A DNA stretch of 10,730 bases, from assembly GCA_963808455.1 (NCBI GenBank), contig CAWEHT010000491.1, forward strand, positions 1 to 10,730. The letters run 5' to 3'. The notes under the pieces were generated by a model. That model searched no databases, was not told the origin of the DNA, and was given only the letters and a program-made list of their open reading frames with translations. This document shows positions 1 through 7,982 of this stretch, in pieces (the stretch's first letter is position 1; the number at the start of each line of letters is the position of its first letter). Origin of the DNA: CAWEHT01 sp963808455. Its GTDB lineage: Bacteria > Chloroflexota > Anaerolineae > CG2-30-64-16. Position numbers and translations under genes: made by a program.

Positions 1-1393
1 AGAAGAAGACGTCGCACGACTCGGCGATGGCCTCGCGGACGGTGATTGAGCCGTGGCCGCCACCGTACGCGTAGATCCAGCAGTAGAACGGCTGCGGCGG
101 GCCCCCATACTCGTTGGGCAGGTAAATCACCCCGACCGGATCGCTCAGAATCGAACCGACATTGATCACGCCGGTCTGCAGCCCGGCCGACGAGGTGACC
201 ATCTTGAACGTCGAGCCGGGTGGGTACTGGCCGCCGGTAGCCTTGTTGACCATGGGGCGGTCGGGGTTGTTGTTGAGGGCATCCCAGCCTTCGCTCGTGA
301 TGCCCTTGGAAAACCAGTTGTTGTCGTAGCTCGGCAGGCTTGCCAGTGCCAGGATCGCCCCGTTCCTGGGGTCCATGACGACGGCGGCGGCCTGAGTCAC
401 CCTGGTGAAGCCGCTTGAGTTATCCATCGCCTCCTGTAGAAATTGCGTGACGGCGAGCTGTAGATGGGCATCGATGGTCAGCACCAGGTTGTGGCCCGGC
501 TGCGGAGCATCCGGCTGGCCGACCGTGCGCACCATGTTGCCATTTACGTTGACCTCGATCGTCTGAGTGCCCACTTTGCCGCGAAGCTCGTCCTCGAAGG
601 ACCTTTCCAGCCCTACCAGCCCAACCTGGTCGCCCTGCTGATAGCCCTTCGCCTGGTAGGCCGGCAGCTCGTCGGCCGGGATGCCGCCCATGTAGCCCAC
701 GAGCTGCGAAGTCAGTGACCCCGTCAGATAGTCACGCACCGGCTCGGTGCCGAGCTGCACACCCGGCAAGTTCACCGCGTTTTCGGAGATGAGAAAAGCC
801 GTGTATTGAGGGATATATCGAGCGACGAGGATTGAGCGATAGGCACCGCCTTGCTCGCCCGACGCGATTTGCGCAACCATATCGTCGCGAGACATGATCC
901 AGGGCTGGCGCTGCATGAACCCCGTCAACAGGTCGTCCGTATTGGGCGTGGGGGTGGCGGCGACGCTTGCAACTGTCTGCGTCATAACCGCGCTCGTAGG
1001 CGGCACGGTGGGTGTGTCCGTCGGCGTTGGACTGGGCGTAGGCGTCGGTTGAGGCTGCGTCAGAAGGCTCAGCAGGCGATCAAGCACGGCGCCCTGGGCC
1101 TCTAAGTCGTCTTCCCCAGTCGGCAGCTTGGGCAGGTCGGCCGGCACAAGCGACACTTTGAAGCTTGCCTGGTTGCGTGCCAGGATCTGGCCATTCCGGT
1201 CGTAGATTACGCCGCGCGGCGCTTCGACCGACACCACCCGCAGCCGGTTCAAGTCGGCCAGCTGTTGGTATTTGGCACCTTCCACGATCTGCAGCCGGTA
1301 GAGTCGCACCGCAAGCACGCTGACAACGCCGCCGATCATCGCGAACATGAAGTTGCGGCGCGAGGGGCCGCGGGCGTTCCGATCCGAGCTCAT
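1..1393 (-). CDS. mrdA: Penicillin-binding protein 2 (elongasome transpeptidase), 3' end cut by the window
   Basis: Class B penicillin-binding protein that cross-links peptidoglycan during cell elongation, anchored in the cytoplasmic membrane with its catalytic domain outside. I translated 464 residues from the ATG at 1393 without a frame break. A basic N-terminus leads into one membrane segment (about residues 14-30), then the PBP dimerisation motif APRGVIYDRNGQ (58-69). The transpeptidase domain carries YPPGSTFKM with nucleophile Ser394 and Lys397. The second motif is Ser459-Cys460-Asp461; Asp in the third place matches E. coli PBP2 (SSD). The KTG motif lies beyond the window. An unusual Thr/Pro-rich stretch (about residues 113-150) interrupts the N-terminal non-catalytic region. 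The start lies one base after the mreD stop (TAG-C-ATG), so translation is probably coupled. A rodA homologue often follows, but it would be outside the window. The family call is firm. Confidence 0.95.
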   Translation of the reverse strand, partial: MSSDRNARGPSRRNFMFAMIGGVVSVLAVRLYRLQIVEGAKYQQLADLNRLRVVSVEAPRGVIYDRNGQILARNQASFKVSLVPADLPKLPTGEDDLEAQGAVLDRLLSLLTQPQPTPTPSPTPTDTPTVPPTSAVMTQTVASVAATPTPNTDDLLTGFMQRQPWIMSRDDMVAQIASGEQGGAYRSILVARYIPQYTAFLISENAVNLPGVQLGTEPVRDYLTGSLTSQLVGYMGGIPADELPAYQAKGYQQGDQVGLVGLERSFEDELRGKVGTQTIEVNVNGNMVRTVGQPDAPQPGHNLVLTIDAHLQLAVTQFLQEAMDNSSGFTRVTQAAAVVMDPRNGAILALASLPSYDNNWFSKGITSEGWDALNNNPDRPMVNKATGGQYPPGSTFKMVTSSAGLQTGVINVGSILSDPVGVIYLPNEYGGPPQPFYCWIYAYGGGHGSITVREAIAESCDVFF

Positions 1394-1394
1394 G

Positions 1395-1946
1395 CTACCA
1401 CCCCATCCGCTCAGCCCCGCTGCGAGCAGCGAGCCAGCGGAGCACCGGGAACACGACGGTGATCAGCACCACGTTGAGCAATAGCTCGGGTATGATGACA
1501 TGCACCGTTGTGCCGCCCCAGTCAACCGGCAGCCTGCGGACAGCCTCGCTCGCCAGGACCAGCCAGGCGTAAACGGGCGTGGCCGCCGCCACGCCGATCA
1601 TCGGGAGGAACAGATGGCGCTGAAACACGGGCCGCTCACCCACCCCTGCAAACAGGCAACCGGCCATGAGCGCCAGCGAGGACGTCCCTAACGGCATACC
1701 TGAAATGGCGTCGGCTGCCAGACCGGCCAGAAAACCCCAGACCAGCCCCTCCTCGATGCTCTGCAATAGGCCCCACGAAACCACGACCACCAACACCAGG
1801 TTCGGGCTGGCACCGAAGAAGCGTACTCGAGCCAGCAGTGTCGCCTGGGCCAACAAGGTGACTGCGAGCAAGACAGCAGCCAGGCTGAAACCAGTCAGCC
1901 TCAGCCGGACATCATCTGGCGAACGGATCGGTTCCTTCGATGGCAT
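1395..1946 (-). CDS. mreD: Rod shape-determining membrane protein MreD
   Basis: Integral membrane component of the elongation complex, thought to bridge MreC and the PBP2/RodA synthase. The protein has 183 residues, a usual length for MreD. It is strongly hydrophobic, with about five to six membrane segments (roughly residues 19-38, 48-64, 67-82, 87-103, 112-133 and 148-172). The stretch GFLAGLAADAISGMPLGTSS (71-90) resembles the conserved MreD motif of small residues with an acidic residue followed by G-x-P-L-G. A short charged N-terminus precedes the first segment. The gene starts 53 bases after mreC and ends one base before mrdA. No clear Shine-Dalgarno sequence stands before the ATG at 1946, so the exact start is less sure than the gene. 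It is one of only two genes here without a frame break. The call rests on hydropathy, the motif and its position between mreC and mrdA. Confidence 0.9.
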   Translation of the reverse strand: MPSKEPIRSPDDVRLRLTGFSLAAVLLAVTLLAQATLLARVRFFGASPNLVLVVVVSWGLLQSIEEGLVWGFLAGLAADAISGMPLGTSSLALMAGCLFAGVGERPVFQRHLFLPMIGVAAATPVYAWLVLASEAVRRLPVDWGGTTVHVIIPELLLNVVLITVVFPVLRWLAARSGAERMGW

Positions 1947-1999
1947 ACGATTCGGGGAGTAGACGGCAGTCCACTTCCTTTTTCCCCATTTGCTTGGTG

Positions 2000-2858
2000 C
2001 TACCCTACGCTCTGCGGCTCATCGGGTTGCCCGGGCAACGGCTTGAAGTTCGTGATCACGAGGACCACCTCCAGTTGGTCGAAGTTGACGGTCGGCCGCA
2101 CGACCGCTTCCTGGAACATGTCATAATCGCGCTTCCGGACTTCCACAATTTGCCCGATCACCAGGTTCTTTGGAAAAGTGCCGCCCAGACCGGAGGTGAT
2201 CACCAGGTCACCGACGGCCAGGTCCGCATCTTGCGGAATGTACTCCATGATCGGCATGTCACCGGCCTGCCCGGCGACGACGCCGTTGAACCCGGCTGCG
2301 CTGGTCCAGCGCGTTGACGCCGCTGCTGGGGTCCATGATCAGTAACACGGTCGAGGTGGTAGGGCCGACCTTGTAGATCCGGCCCACCAGGCCGCGTTCT
2401 GTGACTACCGGCATGCCGGGCCGCATACCATGCTCATCGCCAAGATCGATGCTGATCGTGTGTAGATAGTTGCTCGTGCCCTCACCTGTAACGCGAGCAA
2501 TCACCTGGCCGCCGCGGTAGTCGTAGGTCGGATTGAGCTGTTGGAATTTCAGCAGGCTGCGCAACCGCTCGTTCTCGCCTTCGACCTCCTTCAGGCGCAA
2601 ATTATCGATCGTCAGGGTGTCGACAAGCGTCTGCAGGCGCTCATTCTCCGTTCGCAGGCCCGACATCTCGCGCACCGCGTCCACGGCATTGGTTGCCCAA
2701 TGTCCCACTGTGCTAGAGGCGATCAGAAACGGTTCCGCGATACTGTTCATGGCGCCTTCAACGGGACCCAGGTGCCCCGACGAAGACAAAACCATCAAGG
2801 CAATGCTGATGGCCGCCAAGACATAGAAAATCAGCGTACGGCTCGACATCCGCGTCAT
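2000..2858 (-). CDS. mreC: Rod shape-determining protein MreC (one frame break near 2285-2294)
   Basis: Bitopic scaffold protein of the elongasome that links cytoplasmic MreB to periplasmic PBP2. The first frame (2858 down to about 2290) has an N-terminal membrane segment (residues 9-25), a Leu/Glu-rich coiled coil (about 66-104), and the beginning of the beta-rich MreC domain with GMRPGMPVVTERGLVGR (144-160) and LLIMDPSSGVNA. Frame one then runs out of family. A second frame, with its first Met at 2257, continues with DLAVGDLVITSGLGGTFPKN and IGQIVEV, which are typical of the MreC C-terminal half. Removing one base in 2285-2294 joins them into about 285 residues, a normal MreC length. The break is probably a sequence error. 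Two candidate Met starts (residues 1 and 4) exist and neither has a clear ribosome site. A 128-base gap separates it from mreB. Confidence 0.9.
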
Positions 2859-2986
2859 AGGCTAGTGGGGGAAAGTTGTGTAGTCTCTTGGTCGGGTAGT
2901 CCTGTGGTCTCAGCCTCTCGAAGCCCGCGGGTTGCCTTGCGGAACCATCAGACTTCAAGACTGGCCGACCAACCGCTTACCCGACT
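2859..2986 (-). other. mreB-mreC intergenic region with a possible long stem
   Basis: This 128-base non-coding gap lies inside the mre operon. Perfect 8-bp arms at 2888-2895 and 2965-2972 can pair. Inside them, after a 2x2 internal loop, AGTC/GACT can add 4 bp. Within the loop, a small hairpin GGTTCC-GCAA-GG-C-AACC has a GNRA-type tetraloop and one bulged base. I see no T-run after a stem, so it is not a classical terminator, and no convincing internal promoter. It could be a processed or structured leader for mreC, or chance. Confidence 0.35.
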
Positions 2987-4049
2987 TCAATGCAGCGTGC
3001 TTCCGCGCTGCATGCTGGCCAGCGTCTTGCTGAGGGCGTCGAATTCCTCGAGCACTTTCTCTGCGCCGCGAGCGACACAGGTTAGCGGCGAGTCCACGAC
3101 GTACACGCGCATCCGGGTCTCGGCTGTCAGCCGGTCAGCCAGGCCATGCAAAACGCGCGCCGCCGCCTGCCAGGGCGATGCCATGCTCCATCAGATCGGA
3201 AATCAACTCTGGTGGAGTTTCGTCGATGGCCTGGCGGATCGTGTCCACGATCACACCCACAGAATTGCGCAACGCCTCTCGCAGCTCCACGCTGCTTATG
3301 TCAATGCTCTCCGGCAGGCCGCTCACCAGGTTGCGGCCTCTCAACGGCACCACAAGCTCGCTTTCCATCGGGTATGCCGATCCGGCCTGAATCTTGACCT
3401 GTTCGGCCATTTGCTCGCCGATGAGCAAGTTGTACTTCTGCCGCGCATAGCTGATGATATCTTCGTCCATCTCGTCGCCCGCCACACGCATAGAGCGTGC
3501 CACGACGATGCCTCCCAGCGAGATGACAGCCACTTCGGTCGTCCCGCCACCGATATCGACGATCATGCTGCCGCACGCCTCAGAGACAGGCAGGCCCGCA
3601 CCGATGGCGGCTGCCAGCGGTTCCTCGATCAAATAAGCCTCGCGGGCCCCTGCGCTCAATGTCGCATCGTGCACAGCCCGTTTTTCCACCTCGGTTACTC
3701 CGCTCGGAATGCCCACCACCACCCGTGGGCGCGGGGCCCTCAAGAGCATGTGCTGATGCACCTTGTCGATGAAATAGTGCAACATGCTCTCGGTCACATC
3801 GAAGTCGGAGATCACGCCGTCTCGAAGCGGGCGAATGGCCACAATGTTGCCCGGCGTGCGGCCCACCATCTCCTTCGCCGCCGCACCGATTTCCAACACA
3901 CGCTTGCTTTTCTTGTCGATTGCCACCACAGACGGTTCGTTGATGACGATGCCACGGCCTCGCACATCGACCAGGGTGTTAGCAGTCCCCAGATCAATTC
4001 CAATGTCCAGAGAAAACAGGCCAAGAAGCCAGTTGAGTGGGCTAACCAC
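2987..4049 (-). CDS. mreB: Rod shape-determining actin homologue MreB (one frame break near 3151-3161)
   Basis: Bacterial actin that polymerises on the inner membrane and directs lateral wall synthesis. I chose the GTG at 4049: it lies 9 bases after AGGAG and gives a short N-terminus with the hydrophobic NWLLGLFS stretch, which resembles a membrane-binding amphipathic helix. The phosphate-1 loop DIGIDLGTANTLV begins at residue 15. EEPLAAAIGAG (about 142-152) and the phosphate-2 loop DIGGGTTE (165-172) follow, then the adenine-binding strand GIALAGGGA (290-298). Straight after this the frame ends in a stop. A frame one base away continues with HGLADRL and the family C-terminus to TGA at 2987-2989. 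Dropping one base from the CGCGCGC tract at 3151-3161 gives about 353 residues, a normal length. It is the first gene of mreBCD-mrdA and is divergent from tilS. The frame break is most likely an artefact. Confidence 0.95.
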
Positions 4050-4058
4050 GGGCAAATG

Positions 4059-4063
4059 CTCCT
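4059..4063 (-). promoter_or_regulatory. Ribosome binding site deciding the mreB start
   Basis: AGGAG on the minus strand lies 9 bases before the GTG at 4049. The longer reading from the ATG at 4097 would add 16 residues unlike other MreB proteins and would put this site inside the gene, so the GTG is preferred. Confidence 0.7.
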
Positions 4064-4111
4064 GACGCAGGATCGCTACAGAGCGGTGAGAACACACTTA
4101 CACAATCGCTC

Positions 4112-4140
4112 ATTATAGCAGCTTGCGGCCGAGATCCCAA
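4112..4140 (-). promoter_or_regulatory. Sigma70-type promoter of the mreBCD-mrdA operon
   Basis: A perfect TATAAT (4117 down to 4112) is preceded, after exactly 17 bases, by TTGGGA (4140 down to 4135), which matches 4 of 6 bases of TTGACA. Transcription would start near 4104-4106, giving a leader of about 55 bases with AGGAG near its end. It faces the start of mreB and I see no rival upstream. Confidence 0.7.
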
Positions 4141-4157
4141 ATCGGTTGCCAGCCGGG

Positions 4158-4213
4158 CCAAGCAGGGGTGCCTTGCCCGCGCCTCGAGCCTGTGTGACAC
4201 CTGGCACGCTTGG
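4158..4213. repeat. Interrupted inverted repeat between the divergent promoters
   Basis: CCAAGC (4158-4163) pairs with GCTTGG (4208-4213), and GTGCC (4168-4172) pairs with GGCAC (4203-4207), leaving a 4-base bulge on one side and a 30-base loop. It lies between the mreB and tilS promoters in the roughly 210-base gap (4050-4259). Function unknown; it may be chance in GC-rich DNA. Confidence 0.3.
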
Positions 4214-4222
4214 AAGGTCCCG

Positions 4223-4252
4223 TTGCCGGCGGGGGCCCCCGCATGATATGAT
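4223..4252 (+). promoter_or_regulatory. Candidate promoter for tilS, likely giving a leaderless mRNA
   Basis: TTGCCG (4223-4228, 4 of 6 to consensus), an 18-base spacer and TATGAT (4247-4252, 5 of 6) form a fair sigma70-type promoter. A start 7-8 bases after the -10 box falls at 4259-4260, the A of the tilS ATG. No Shine-Dalgarno sequence precedes that ATG, which fits leaderless translation. Inferred from sequence only. Confidence 0.45.
4229..4242. repeat. 14-bp GC-only perfect palindrome filling the tilS promoter spacer
   Basis: GCGGGGGCCCCCGC reads the same on both strands. It begins exactly after the candidate -35 box of tilS and shares two bases with the next palindrome. It could be an operator or a strong hairpin, or a chance product of high GC. 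Confidence 0.5.
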
Positions 4253-4259
4253 ATCATGC
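4241..4259. repeat. 19-bp perfect inverted repeat abutting the tilS start codon
   Basis: Arms GCATGATAT (4241-4249) and ATATCATGC (4251-4259) flank a single central G. The repeat covers the candidate -10 box and ends one base before the ATG at 4260. Its AT-rich core and length are typical of a binding site for a dimeric repressor, but no regulator is known from this window. Confidence 0.55.
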
Positions 4260-5890
4260 ATGGCTGACTTGCTTCACGAAGTCCGGCAATTCGTGCGCCG
4301 CCAAGGGCTTCTGCAGGCCGGGGCCAGCGTGCTGGTCGGCGTGTCTGGCGGGCCCGACTCGGTGACGCTGCTCCACATCCTGATTGCCCTTGCCCCAGAA
4401 CTTCGGCTCAAGCTGCACGCCGCTCACCTGAACCACGGGCTGCGCGGTCTGGAGGCCGACGCCGATGCGGCTTTCGTGTTGCATCTGGCGCGAGCCTGGG
4501 GCGTGCCCTGTATCTGTGGCTCGACCGACGTCAGCGCACTGGCCAGGCGCGCTTCGCTCTCCCTGGAAGAGGCCGCGCCGCGAAGTGCGCTACCAATTCC
4601 TGGCCAATGTAGCAACTACAGCTGGCGCCGAGGTGATCGCTGTCGGACACAACGCCGACGATCAGGCTGAAACAGTCTTGATGCATTTGCTGCGCGGGAG
4701 CGGGGCCGCGGGGCTCCGCGGCATGCTGCCACGGGCGGAACTGCCGCCATCAGCCCAACGAGCTTCGGGTGCTACGCACTCTAGCTCAGGGGCTACGGGG
4801 ACTCCAGGAGAGGCGAGGAGCCGCTCGGACAGGGGAGTGGTGCGCCCGCCTCCGATCTTGATCAGGCCGCTGCTGCGCATCCCACGTTCGGCCATCATGG
4901 GCTACTCGCGCGCAGCATGGCCTGGAAACGCGCAGCGATTCCAGCAACGCCGACAGGTCCTTTTACCGCAATCGTCTACGCCACGAGCTGCTGCCGCTGC
5001 TCGAGCAATACAACCCCTCCATCAAGGAGATGCTAGGCCACTCGGCTGCCGCCATGGCTGCCGATTATGAGGTGCTTGCCGCGTCCGGTGCAGAGGCCTG
5101 GCAGAAAACGGTGCGGTCGGCACCGGGCATCGGACCCGAAAACACTGTGACCGAGATTTTTCTCGACCTGGCCTCCTGGCGGGCGCTCCCGCTGGCCTTG
5201 CAGCGCGCCACGTTACGCCTGGCTATCGGGCGTCTGCGCAGCAACGTACGCGACATCTCCTGGCAACACGTCGAGCGGGCGACGTGGCTGGCGCGTGAAG
5301 GCCATGACGGGCAGGCCGCCACGCTCGTGGCGGGCCTGGAGCTAAGGATCGAGCACGATCGGTTGCACATCGGGCCTGAAGGACGGGAGCACGAGGACGG
5401 CAAGGCAACGTGCCACGCGAAGCGCGGGCGGGCTGCTGGGATTCGACAAGACCTCCATGACCTCAAGGGGAACAGGTGGCCGCAGATCACAGGGATGCTT
5501 GCCTTGAACCCTGGAGTCACGCCGCTCGGCGGTGGCTGGCTGGCGCGACTTCGCCGCGTCTCACAGGGTGATCTGCCACCTTCATTCCCTGTACAGAATG
5601 ATCCATGGTTGGCCTGGCTCGATGCCGATGCGACTGGCCCGACCCTGGCCCTCCGTCCCCGCGAGCCCGGCGACCGCTTTCAGCCTCTGGGGCTTGGCGG
5701 TCACAGCGCCACACTGCACGAGTTCATGATCGATGTCCATGTGCCAAGCAGGGCACGCACGGGGTGGCCTTTGCTGATTGGCCGGGCCGGCATTGCCTGG
5801 GTCTGCGGCCTGCGCCTCGACGCGCGAGCCGCCGCCCTGGCAGGCACACGCGACGTGTGGGAAGTGAGGATCGAGCAGCACGAACAATAG
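4260..5890 (+). CDS. tilS: tRNA(Ile)-lysidine synthetase TilS (two frame breaks)
   Basis: Cytoplasmic ATP-dependent enzyme that attaches lysine to C34 of the minor tRNA(Ile) with a CAU anticodon, so that it reads AUA codons. The N-terminal PP-loop has SGGPDS at residues 29-34, HLNHGLRG at 56-63, and after the first break GHNADDQAET (129-138). SDSSN starts near residue 225 and RNRLRHELLP follows. The C-terminal domain has LRPREPGDRF (464-473), GGHS and WVCG. One extra base near 4578-4579 and one near 4905-4914 break the frame; removing both gives 542 residues, longer than E. coli TilS (432). A Pro/Ser/Arg-rich insert lies about 160-200, before LIRPLLRIPR. The ATG at 4260 fits family N-termini; an ATG at 4248 is the alternative. 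The stretch coded by about 5385-5475 looks unlike the family and may hide compensating errors. Both breaks are probably artefacts. Confidence 0.92.
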
Positions 5891-5894
5891 CAAC

Positions 5895-7982
5895 CTAAGT
5901 GGTCGTCGCCAGCATGGCCGCGCTCTTGATGCTCTGACCCCAGCGCTCGATCACCCTTCGCAGGTCGTCAAGCCGCACCGGCTTGGTGACAAAGTCATCC
6001 ATGCCGGCATCTAGACACTGCTCACGATCGGTGCGTGTGGCGGCCGCCGTCATAGCAATGATCACGGGGCGGGCCTCGGCCGGCCAGCCGGCCCGAATCT
6101 GGCGGGTCGCTTCCAGGCCATCCATTTCGGGCATTTGAACATCCATGAAGATGATGTCATAGCCCTGGCGGCGCAGGGCAGCAAGCGCCTCAGCCCCATT
6201 TCCTGCCAGGTCACAATCGTAACCCATCTTCTGCAGGACTCGCTCGGTCAGCCTCTGATTGATCGGGTTGTCCTCGGCCAGGAGGATTCGCAGCGGAACT
6301 CGGCGACCCAGCCCGCCATCGAGCACCCCCTCCGGTAGCCCTGGCTCACTCCGATGGGGGTGATTTGCCAGCGCAGCCTTCAACGCGGCGTGCAATTGGG
6401 CAGGACGAACGGGCTTGGCCACGCACGTGACTGAGCCCGCCAGACCGCTACCAGCCTCCCGCTGCCCGGTCGTTACAAGAAGCACCACAGGAATATCCTT
6501 CGTCGCCGTTTCCTGGAACAAGGCTGCTGCCAGTTCTAGCCCGTTCGTTTCGGGCATCAGCAAGTCCAGGATCGCCACATCATGGCCGGGAATAGCGGTC
6601 TGGCCGGCCCGGCCGCAGCCGCCATCCCCCTTGGCCCGAGCCTGGCGCACGTGAGCCAGTGCCGCGCTCGCCGAAGGCAGCGCGCAAAAAGACATGCCCC
6701 AACCTTCCGCGAGTTCACCCAGGAGTTGGCGGCAGGTCGCGTTGTCGTCAACGATCAAAAGCGCGTTTCCCGGCCAGCAGCGGTGGCGTGCCGGCAGCTA
6801 CACCGCACGCCGAGACAGGCGCCACCGCCTTCGCCTGGATCGTAAAGTGGAAGGCCGAACCCTGGCCAGGTTGGCTTTCGACCCAAATTCTACCGCCCAT
6901 CAGCTCACACAGGCGTTTGCTGATCGCCAGCCCCAGGCCGGAGCCACCGTATCGCCTCGTGGTTGACGAGTCAACCTGCGTGAAAGATTGGAAGAGGCGG
7001 CCGATCTGTGCCGGGGCAATGCCTATCCCCGTGTCCCTGACAACAAAGGAGAGCTCATCGGTTGGCGTTTCGGGTGGTTGGCTTGGACAACAGGCGCTCA
7101 CCATGACGACAACTTCGCCGGCCTCGGTGAACTTCACGGCGTTGCTCAACAGGTTGACCAGTACCTGGCGCACGCGCGTGACGTCGCCAAGCAACGTTGG
7201 AGGGACACCGGGGGCCAAACGATAGGCGAGATCCAGACCTTTTGCAGCCGCGGCCGAGGCAACCAGGTCGAGAGAATCCTCCACACACTCCTGCAAGTCG
7301 AAAGGATGCTCTTCAAGCTCCATCCGGCGCGATTCGATCTTGGAGAAGTCGAGGATATCATTGATCAGAGCCAATAAGGCTTCACCGCTTGAACGTATGG
7401 TGCGCGCATAGTCGAGCTGTTCGGCGTTGAGCGGCGTTGCCAGCAACAAGCCGGTCATACCGATCACAGCGTTGAGCGGGGTACGGATCTCATGGCTCAT
7501 GTTGGCCAGGAATTCGGACTTGGCCCGCGCGGCCGCTTCTGCTTCTTCCTTCGCCTTGCGCAGCGCATCCAGGGCGCCGCGCCCTGGATGGCGTAGCGTA
7601 GGGCGCGATCGAGCGTCGAAGCGGTGATTTGACCTTTGACGAGATAGTCGGCCGCGCCCGCATTCATGGCCTCCAGATCGACATCGCGGTCCGCCTGCCC
7701 CGTGAGGAAGACCACCGGCGCCCCAAGCCCGTTGCCGGCCACCTCGCGCAACAGGTCCAGCCCGGTGTGCGGCCCCAGCCGGTAATCGATCAGGTATGCG
7801 TCGTGCTCTCGCCTGGGAATCTCCTTGACCGCCTCCTCGTAAGAAGCGGCCCACTCGAGCACGTACTTGGACCTCCCGGCTTCGGCCAGCAGGTCGCGCG
7901 TGATGACGAAGTCGTCCTCATCGTCGTCGATCAGCAATACCCTTGTCGGGCAGTTTGGCTCCGGCATGTCAACTTTACTCAC
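5895..7982 (-). CDS. Soluble hybrid histidine kinase, REC-HisKA-HATPase-REC-REC (two frame breaks)
   Basis: Multi-step phosphorelay kinase with no membrane segment. REC1 (about residues 13-130) has an acidic pair at Asp19/20, acceptor Asp66, Thr94 and Lys116. A short coiled coil (KAKEEAEAAARAKSEF) leads to HisKA with MSHEIRTPLN, His164. The HATPase has the N box NLLSNAVKF (277-285), DTGIGI (317-322) and GGSGLGLA (346-353). REC2 has acceptor Asp473 and Lys523; REC3 has Asp614, Thr645 and Lys667. One base seems missing near 7578, inside a strong palindrome, and one extra A sits in the run at 6757-6760. With both corrected the protein has 695 residues. The GTG start overlaps the upstream regulator's stop by 4 bases; an ATG at 7967 is the alternative. 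No HPt or output domain is seen. REC1 could instead be a separate protein if the first break is real. Confidence 0.85.
7566..7590. repeat. 12-bp perfect inverted repeat with 1-base centre inside the hybrid kinase gene
   Basis: CATCCAGGGCGC (7566-7577) and GCGCCCTGGATG (7579-7590) are perfect reverse complements around C7578. The repeat spans the junction between REC1 and the HisKA coiled coil, exactly where the reading frame loses a base. Confidence 0.85.

Noticed and set aside
53..1105. Several plus-strand open frames of 84-121 residues
   Set aside because: They are antisense to a continuous 464-residue PBP2 frame with active-site motifs and show no family features.
2758..2958. A 66-residue minus-strand open frame in the mreB-mreC gap
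   Set aside because: Half of it overlaps mreC in another frame, it has no ribosome site, and its sequence matches no family I recognise.
2990..3013. Hairpin at the 3' end of mreB as an intrinsic terminator
   Set aside because: The 8-bp stem has no following T-run on the minus strand and lies mostly within the mreB coding sequence. mreC, mreD and mrdA follow in the same direction.
2541..4118. A 525-residue open frame on the plus strand
   Set aside because: It lies antisense to mreB and mreC, which carry unmistakable family motifs. Its translation is rich in His, Arg and Gln with no recognisable domain, as expected for a shadow frame in GC-rich DNA.
4248..4250. Alternative tilS start four codons upstream
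   Set aside because: It sits inside the candidate -10 box and the palindrome, lacks a ribosome site, and adds residues not expected in TilS. The ATG at 4260 is preferred, though not proven.
7592..7854. The N-terminal 85 or so residues of an open frame running into the hybrid kinase
   Set aside because: This Gly/Arg-rich stretch is the wrong-frame reading of REC1. The real protein before the kinase is the receiver with Asp66 and Lys116.
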